DNA from: Prevotellaceae bacterium
GTDB lineage: Bacteria > Bacteroidota > Bacteroidia > Bacteroidales > Bacteroidaceae
NCBI GenBank assembly: GCA_021204545.1
Contig: JAJPZF010000154.1
Coordinates: forward strand, 1 to 10,460
Length of the DNA: 10,460 bases
Reading direction: 5' to 3'
In this document: positions 6,566-10,460 of the stretch, piece after piece
Position numbering within the stretch: the stretch's first letter is position 1
Layout of the letters: every line of letters starts with the position of its first letter
Made by a program: the position numbers and the translations under genes
Notes under the pieces: model-generated
Databases searched by the model: none
What the model was told of the DNA's origin: nothing
The model's input: only the letters and a program-made list of their open reading frames with translations

Positions 6566-7768
6566 ATGGAGAAGAAGAAGGTAGTGGTCGCCTACAGCGG
6601 CGGCTTGGACACCAGCTACACCGTGATGTACCTGGCAAGAGAGAAAGGATACGAGGTGCACGCCGCCTGCGCCAACACTGGGGGCTTCACAGAGGAGCAG
6701 CTCAAGCAGAACGAGCGGAACGCCTACCAGCTCGGGGCTGCGAAGTACGTGACGCTCGACGTGACGCAGGAGTACTACCAGAAGAGCCTGCGCTATATGA
6801 TATACGGCAACGTGCTGAGGAACAACTGCTACCCCGTCTCCGTCAGCTCGGAGCGCATCTTCCAAGCACTCGCCACCGCACGCTACGCCAAGCAGATAGG
6901 GGCGAGCGCCATAGCGCACGGCAGCACTGGGGCGGGCAACGACCAGGTGAGGTTCGACATGACGTTCCTCGTCGTCACACCAGAGATGGAGATAATCACC
7001 CTTACCCGCGACGGAAACCTCAGCCGCCAAGAGGAGGTGGACTACCTTAACGCCCACGGCTTCAAAGCCGACTTCGCCAAACTGAAGTACAGCTATAACG
7101 TGGGAATCTGGGGGACGAGCATCTGCGGCGGGGAGATACTGGACTCGAGGCAGGGCTTGCCCGAGAGCGCTTACCTTAAGCACGCCACACGCCAAGGGAC
7201 GGAGCTGCTGCGCATTGGTTTCGAGAAGGGCGAGATAGCAAGCGTGAACGGCACTGAGTACGAGGACAAGATTAAGGCGATACAAGCCGTGGAGCAGATT
7301 GGGGCTGCCTACGCCATAGGGCGCGACTGCCACGTGGGCGACACGATAATAGGCATAAAGGGACGAGTGGGCTTCGAGGCAGCCGCCCCGATGCTCATAA
7401 TAGGGGCGCACCGCTTCCTCGAGAAGTTCACCCTGAGCAAGTGGCAGCAGTACTGGAAAGACCAAGTGTCGAACTGGTACGGCATGTTCCTGCACGAGAG
7501 CCAGTACCTTGAGCCGGTGATGCCGGACATAGAGGCGATGCTCACAAGCAGCCAAAGGCACGTGAACGGCGAGGTGACGCTCGAGCTGCGGCCTTACTCG
7601 TTCAGCACCGTGGGCTGCGACACGCCCGACGATCTCGTCCGAAACAAGCTCGGCGAATACGGCGAAGGGGCGAAGGGCTGGACAAGCGAGGACGCGAAAG
7701 GCTTCATAAAAGTGACGAGCACCCCGCTTAGGGCTTACTACCTCGCCCACGAGGGGGAGCGGCAATGA
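6566..7768 (+). CDS. argG: Argininosuccinate synthase
   Basis: Condenses citrulline and aspartate with ATP to argininosuccinate, in the cytoplasm. The 400-residue protein begins with the PP-loop VVVAYSGGLDTSYT (6-19). Further family motifs are HGSTGAGNDQVRFDMTF, WGTSICGGEILDS (in the aspartate/citrulline-binding half) and the helical C-terminal segment AHRFLEKFTLSKWQQYW used in oligomerisation. The usual HGCTGKGNDQVRF has Ser and Ala here. Length matches the roughly 400-residue group. The ATG at 6566 is preceded by AAGGAA, a weak ribosome-binding-like stretch, and lies 28 nt after the GNAT stop. The stop overlaps the argC start by 4 nt (ATGA at 7765-7768), indicating coupling. No alternative function fits. 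Confidence 0.96.
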   Translation: MEKKKVVVAYSGGLDTSYTVMYLAREKGYEVHAACANTGGFTEEQLKQNERNAYQLGAAKYVTLDVTQEYYQKSLRYMIYGNVLRNNCYPVSVSSERIFQALATARYAKQIGASAIAHGSTGAGNDQVRFDMTFLVVTPEMEIITLTRDGNLSRQEEVDYLNAHGFKADFAKLKYSYNVGIWGTSICGGEILDSRQGLPESAYLKHATRQGTELLRIGFEKGEIASVNGTEYEDKIKAIQAVEQIGAAYAIGRDCHVGDTIIGIKGRVGFEAAAPMLIIGAHRFLEKFTLSKWQQYWKDQVSNWYGMFLHESQYLEPVMPDIEAMLTSSQRHVNGEVTLELRPYSFSTVGCDTPDDLVRNKLGEYGEGAKGWTSEDAKGFIKVTSTPLRAYYLAHEGERQ

Positions 7769-8808
7769 TACGTGTAGGCATACTCGGTGCGGCGGGCTAC
7801 ACGGGAGGCGAGCTGATACGCCTCCTGCTGAACCACGCAGAGGCGAGGCTGGTGTTCGCCAACAGTGAGTCGAACGCTGGTAACCTGCTAAGCGACGTGC
7901 ACGAGGGCTTAATAGGCGAGACGGACTTACGCTTCACCTCCGAGCTGCCCTTCGGGGACGTTGACGTGCTGTTCCTCTGCTTCGGGCACGGCAAGAGTGA
8001 GAGGTTCCTCAGCGAGCATCGGATACCCTCAAGCGTAAGGATAATAGACCTCGCCCAAGACTTCCGCGTCGGGACTAAGCACATAAGGGGAAATGCCTCT
8101 GAGCTAAGCGACGGCTTCGTGTACGGCCTGCCCGAGGTGAACCGCAGTCAGATAGCCCAATGTCAGCGGCTCGCCAACCCCGGCTGCTTCGCCACCTGCC
8201 TCGAAGTGGGACTGCTTCCGCTCGCGAAGGCAGGCTTGCTCACCGCCGACGTGTGCGTAAACGCACTCACGGGCAGCACGGGAGCGGGGCAGAAGCCCGC
8301 CGCCACCACCCACTTCTCTTGGCGGGAGGGCAACATATCCGTCTACAAGCTCCTCTCGCACCAGCACCTTCACGAGATCTGCCAGACACTGAACGAGGCA
8401 AAGCCTGCCGCAGCTCCCCACATCGTGGACACGCTGAGCGAGCCAGAGGCAGAGGGCGTGACGATTGACTTCATCCCCTATCGAGGCGACTTCGCCCGCG
8501 GCATCTTCTGCACCGAGGTAGTGCGGCTTCCCGAGGCGATAAGCCAAGAGGAGGCGGAAAAGCTCTATAAGAATTTCTACGAGACAGCCGCATTCACGCA
8601 CTACAGCGAGCGTCCCTTGGACTTGAAGCAAGTGGTCAACACGAACAAAGCCCTTGTGCACGCCGACGTGTTCGGCAGGAAACTGGTGGTGACCTCGGTG
8701 ATCGACAACCTGCTTAAAGGCGCAGTGGGGCAGGCGGTGCAGAACATGAACCTGATGTTCGGCGTATGCGAGGACACAGGTCTGCGGCTAAAGGCGAGCG
8801 CTTTCTAA
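7765..8808 (+). CDS. argC: N-acyl-gamma-glutamyl-phosphate reductase
   Basis: NADPH-dependent reduction of N-acyl-glutamyl phosphate to the semialdehyde, the third arginine-pathway step. The 347-residue protein opens with the Rossmann motif VGILGAAGYTGGELIRLL (4-21). The catalytic Cys141 is in ANPGCFATC, GSTGAGQKP follows, and SHQHLHEI probably contains the catalytic His. The C-terminal part (TSVIDNLLKGAVGQAVQN) is the usual family ending. Start ATG 7765 overlaps the argG stop. Given the Ser90 residue of the downstream carbamoyltransferase, the natural substrate may be the N-succinyl rather than the N-acetyl form; nothing in argC itself tells the two apart by eye. The distance to argD is enlarged to 203 nt by two repeat copies. 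Confidence 0.95.
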   Translation: MIRVGILGAAGYTGGELIRLLLNHAEARLVFANSESNAGNLLSDVHEGLIGETDLRFTSELPFGDVDVLFLCFGHGKSERFLSEHRIPSSVRIIDLAQDFRVGTKHIRGNASELSDGFVYGLPEVNRSQIAQCQRLANPGCFATCLEVGLLPLAKAGLLTADVCVNALTGSTGAGQKPAATTHFSWREGNISVYKLLSHQHLHEICQTLNEAKPAAAPHIVDTLSEPEAEGVTIDFIPYRGDFARGIFCTEVVRLPEAISQEEAEKLYKNFYETAAFTHYSERPLDLKQVVNTNKALVHADVFGRKLVVTSVIDNLLKGAVGQAVQNMNLMFGVCEDTGLRLKASAF

Positions 8809-8836
8809 GACAAACGACAAACAGACATAACGAAAA

Positions 8837-9012
8837 CGGAGCGAAGCGACTAAGCCCTTCCCTGGGGAAGGGTTTGGGATAGGGACAGATAAAGTATTGT
8901 TGAATAACGAACGAAGTGAGATTACGGAGCGAAGCGACTAAGCCCTTCCCTGGGGAAGGGTTTGGGATAGGGACATATAAAGTATTGTTGAATAACGAAC
9001 GAAGTGAGATTA
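8837..9012 (+). repeat. Two tandem copies of the dispersed palindromic repeat
   Basis: Two 88-nt units, 8837-8924 and 8925-9012, differ only at one base (G8888 versus T8976). Each holds the hairpin CCCTTCCC/GGGAAGGG (8855-8862/8865-8872 and 8943-8950/8953-8960), the left motif GAGCGAAGCGAC and the right motif GAACGAAGTGAG, then ATTA. The first 84 nt of each unit match the copy in ddl. The last base of the second unit is the A of the argD ATG. Each unit also has TTTG and, 18 nt on, TATTGTTG (8873-8876 and 8895-8902 in the first), a weak promoter-like pair directed at argD. Confidence 0.95.
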
Positions 9013-10148
9013 TGAGACCATTCGATGTGTTTCCCTTGTTCCCGATAAGCGTGGTGCGAGGCAAAGGCTGCCACGTGTGGGACGACAAAGGGCAGGAGTA
9101 CCTCGACCTCTACGGCGGGCACGCGGTGATAAGCATAGGGCATTGCCACCCTCATTACGTGGAGATGCTCTCAAGGCAGCTCAAGGAGCTGGGATTCTAC
9201 AGCAACTCTGTGGTGAACCATCTGCAAAGGCAACTGGCAGAGCGGCTGGGAGTGGCCTCGGGCTACGAAGACTATTCGCTTTTCCTCGTCAACAGCGGGG
9301 CGGAGGCCAACGAGAACGCCATGAAGCTCGCCTCGTTCCACACGGGGCGCAAGCGGGTGCTGAGCCTCGAGAAAGCCTTTCACGGGCGCACCTCACTGGC
9401 GGTGGAGGCGACGCACAACCCGAAGATAATAGCCCCGATCAACGACTGCGGGCACGTCACCTATATGCCTCTTAACGACCTTGCGCCTTGGGAGAAGGAA
9501 CTCCGCAAGCAAGACGTGGCTTGCTGCATCGTTGAGTGCGTGCAAGGCGTAGGGGGCATCCGCCTGCTCGACGCTGACTTCCTCAAGGGGTTGCGCCAAC
9601 TCTGCGACGAGACGGACACCGTGCTCATCTGCGACGAGGTGCAATGTGGCTACGGACGAACGGGCAAGTTCTTCGCCCACCAGCACCTTGGCGTGAAGCC
9701 CGACATCATTACCGTGGCGAAGGGCATAGGCAACGGCTTCCCGATGGGCGCTGTGCTGATAAGCCCGAAGTTCCCTGCCATTTACGGACAGCTCGGCACG
9801 ACGTTCGGCGGCAACCACCTTGCCTGCACGGCTGCCCTCGCTGTGCTCGACGTGATGGAGAGCGAGCGCCTTGTGGAGAACGCCGCGCGGGTGGGAGAAT
9901 CTCTCATCGCCTCCCTCCGCGAGGCTGGGCTGCCGCACGTCAAGGAGGTGCGGGGCAGAGGGCTGATGATAGGCATCGAGCTCGACATTCCCTACAAGGA
10001 GGCGAGGGAAAGGCTGCTGTTCGAGGAGCACATCTTCACTGGCTGCAGCGGCACGAACGTGCTTCGCCTGCTGCCGCCCCTGTGCCTCAGCGAGGAGGAG
10101 TGCGGCGGCTTCCTCAAGAGCCTCGGCAAGGTTCTACGCAACATATAA
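9012..10148 (+). CDS. argD: N-acyl-ornithine aminotransferase
   Basis: PLP-dependent class III aminotransferase making N-acylornithine from the semialdehyde and glutamate. The 378-residue protein shows LFLVNSGAEANENAMKLA (PLP phosphate binding, 90s-100s), FHGRTSLA (123-130), CDEVQCGYGRTG (Asp208 contacts the pyridine nitrogen) and the Schiff-base Lys237 in ITVAKGIGNGFPMG. The usual VQGEGG reads VQGVGG here, which I believe is common in Bacteroidetes ArgD. I chose ATG 9012 because homology begins right after it (MRPFDVFPLFP). An upstream GTG at 8916 would only add residues read from the repeat. The start codon is shared with the end of the second repeat unit. No SD-like sequence precedes it. 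It is 14 nt from argF'. Confidence 0.95.
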   Translation: MRPFDVFPLFPISVVRGKGCHVWDDKGQEYLDLYGGHAVISIGHCHPHYVEMLSRQLKELGFYSNSVVNHLQRQLAERLGVASGYEDYSLFLVNSGAEANENAMKLASFHTGRKRVLSLEKAFHGRTSLAVEATHNPKIIAPINDCGHVTYMPLNDLAPWEKELRKQDVACCIVECVQGVGGIRLLDADFLKGLRQLCDETDTVLICDEVQCGYGRTGKFFAHQHLGVKPDIITVAKGIGNGFPMGAVLISPKFPAIYGQLGTTFGGNHLACTAALAVLDVMESERLVENAARVGESLIASLREAGLPHVKEVRGRGLMIGIELDIPYKEARERLLFEEHIFTGCSGTNVLRLLPPLCLSEEECGGFLKSLGKVLRNI

Positions 10149-10162
10149 TATAAGGTATAGCG

Positions 10163-10460
10163 ATGAAGACATTCCTCAACGCACAAGACATAGGCGACCT
10201 CAGGCAAGCGCTTGCCGAGGCGCGGGAGATAAAGCGCGACAGACTGAGGCACGTCTCGCTCGGGCGAGGCATGACAGCCCTGCTTGTCTTCTTCAACAAC
10301 TCGCTGCGCACACGCCTCTCCACGCAGAAGGCAGCGCAGAACCTCGGCATGAACGTCATCGTTCTCGACGTGAACGCGGGGGCGTGGAAGCTGGAGACGG
10401 AGCGCGGAGTAGTGATGGACGGCGACAAAAGTGAGCATCTCCTTGAGGCAATACCAGTGA
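10163..10460 (+). CDS. argF': N-succinylornithine/N-acetylornithine carbamoyltransferase (5' part)
   Basis: The first 99 codons of the acylornithine carbamoyltransferase, cut by the window end. It transfers the carbamoyl group from carbamoyl phosphate to N-acylornithine. The carbamoyl-phosphate loop NNSLRTRLSTQKA (45-57) and the stretch LGMNVIVLDVNAGAWKLE (61-78) match the Bacteroides fragilis enzyme as I remember it. In DGDKSEHLLEA the residue at 90 is Ser. B. fragilis succinylornithine transcarbamylase has Pro90 here, and the Xanthomonas acetylornithine enzyme has Glu92 at the same place. Published swaps of that Glu to Pro, Ser, Ala or Val gave succinylornithine activity, so Ser90 points to the succinyl substrate. 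The ATG at 10163 lies 14 nt past the argD stop. Confidence 0.93.
   Translation, partial: MKTFLNAQDIGDLRQALAEAREIKRDRLRHVSLGRGMTALLVFFNNSLRTRLSTQKAAQNLGMNVIVLDVNAGAWKLETERGVVMDGDKSEHLLEAIPV

Noticed and set aside
8916..9011. GTG start giving argD a 32-residue N-terminal extension
   Set aside because: The extension is entirely the translated second repeat unit. ArgD homology starts at the ATG at 9012, and the empty-site reconstruction also restores that ATG.
8714..9088. Reverse-strand protein across the argC-argD gap
   Set aside because: It is the reverse reading of the two repeat units (NPSPGKGLVASLR-like peptide) plus parts of argC and argD. I treat it as a repeat artefact that often gets annotated as a hypothetical protein.

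Overview
The window is chromosomal DNA of a GC-rich member of the Bacteroidales (Prevotella/Bacteroides-like). I infer this from the gene order rluD-ddl, the Bacteroidetes-type PlsC-like acyltransferase, a lipoprotein that resembles the NigD-like group, and an arginine cluster ending in the Bacteroides-type acylornithine carbamoyltransferase (argF'). Ribosome binding sites are weak, as is usual in this phylum. Every real gene reads on the + strand. Two tightly packed transcription units make up most of the window.

Unit 1 (5-5004): rluD (23S rRNA pseudouridine synthase), ddl (D-Ala-D-Ala ligase), a lysophospholipid-type acyltransferase, a small lipoprotein and mnmA (tRNA 2-thiouridylase). Neighbours overlap by 4 or 17 nt or are separated by 3 nt, so the unit is very probably translationally coupled. 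It closes with a strong hairpin terminator at 5040-5077. The 411-bp gap that follows holds this terminator, an array of 23-bp tandem repeats, an 11-bp inverted repeat and a possible promoter for the next unit.

Unit 2 (5416 to the window end): argR (repressor), a GNAT acyltransferase, argG, argC, argD and the first 99 codons of argF'. This is a near-complete arginine pathway. The argF' product has Ser at position 90, the residue that separates succinylornithine from acetylornithine enzymes. The pathway therefore probably runs on N-succinylated intermediates, and the GNAT is a good candidate for the missing first acylation step.

The most striking feature is a dispersed short palindromic repeat with an 84-nt core. 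Two near-identical copies (87/88) sit in tandem between argC and argD, and the last base of the second copy is the A of the argD ATG. A third copy lies inside the ddl coding sequence, in frame, and adds exactly 28 residues between the metal-binding Asp302 and Glu343/Asn345. Removing those 28 codons restores the Asp-to-Glu spacing known from E. coli DdlB. The ddl N-terminus also has a palindrome-rich extension of about 26 residues that may be a second, unrelated in-frame insertion. The behaviour resembles the Rickettsia palindromic elements that insert in frame into protein genes.
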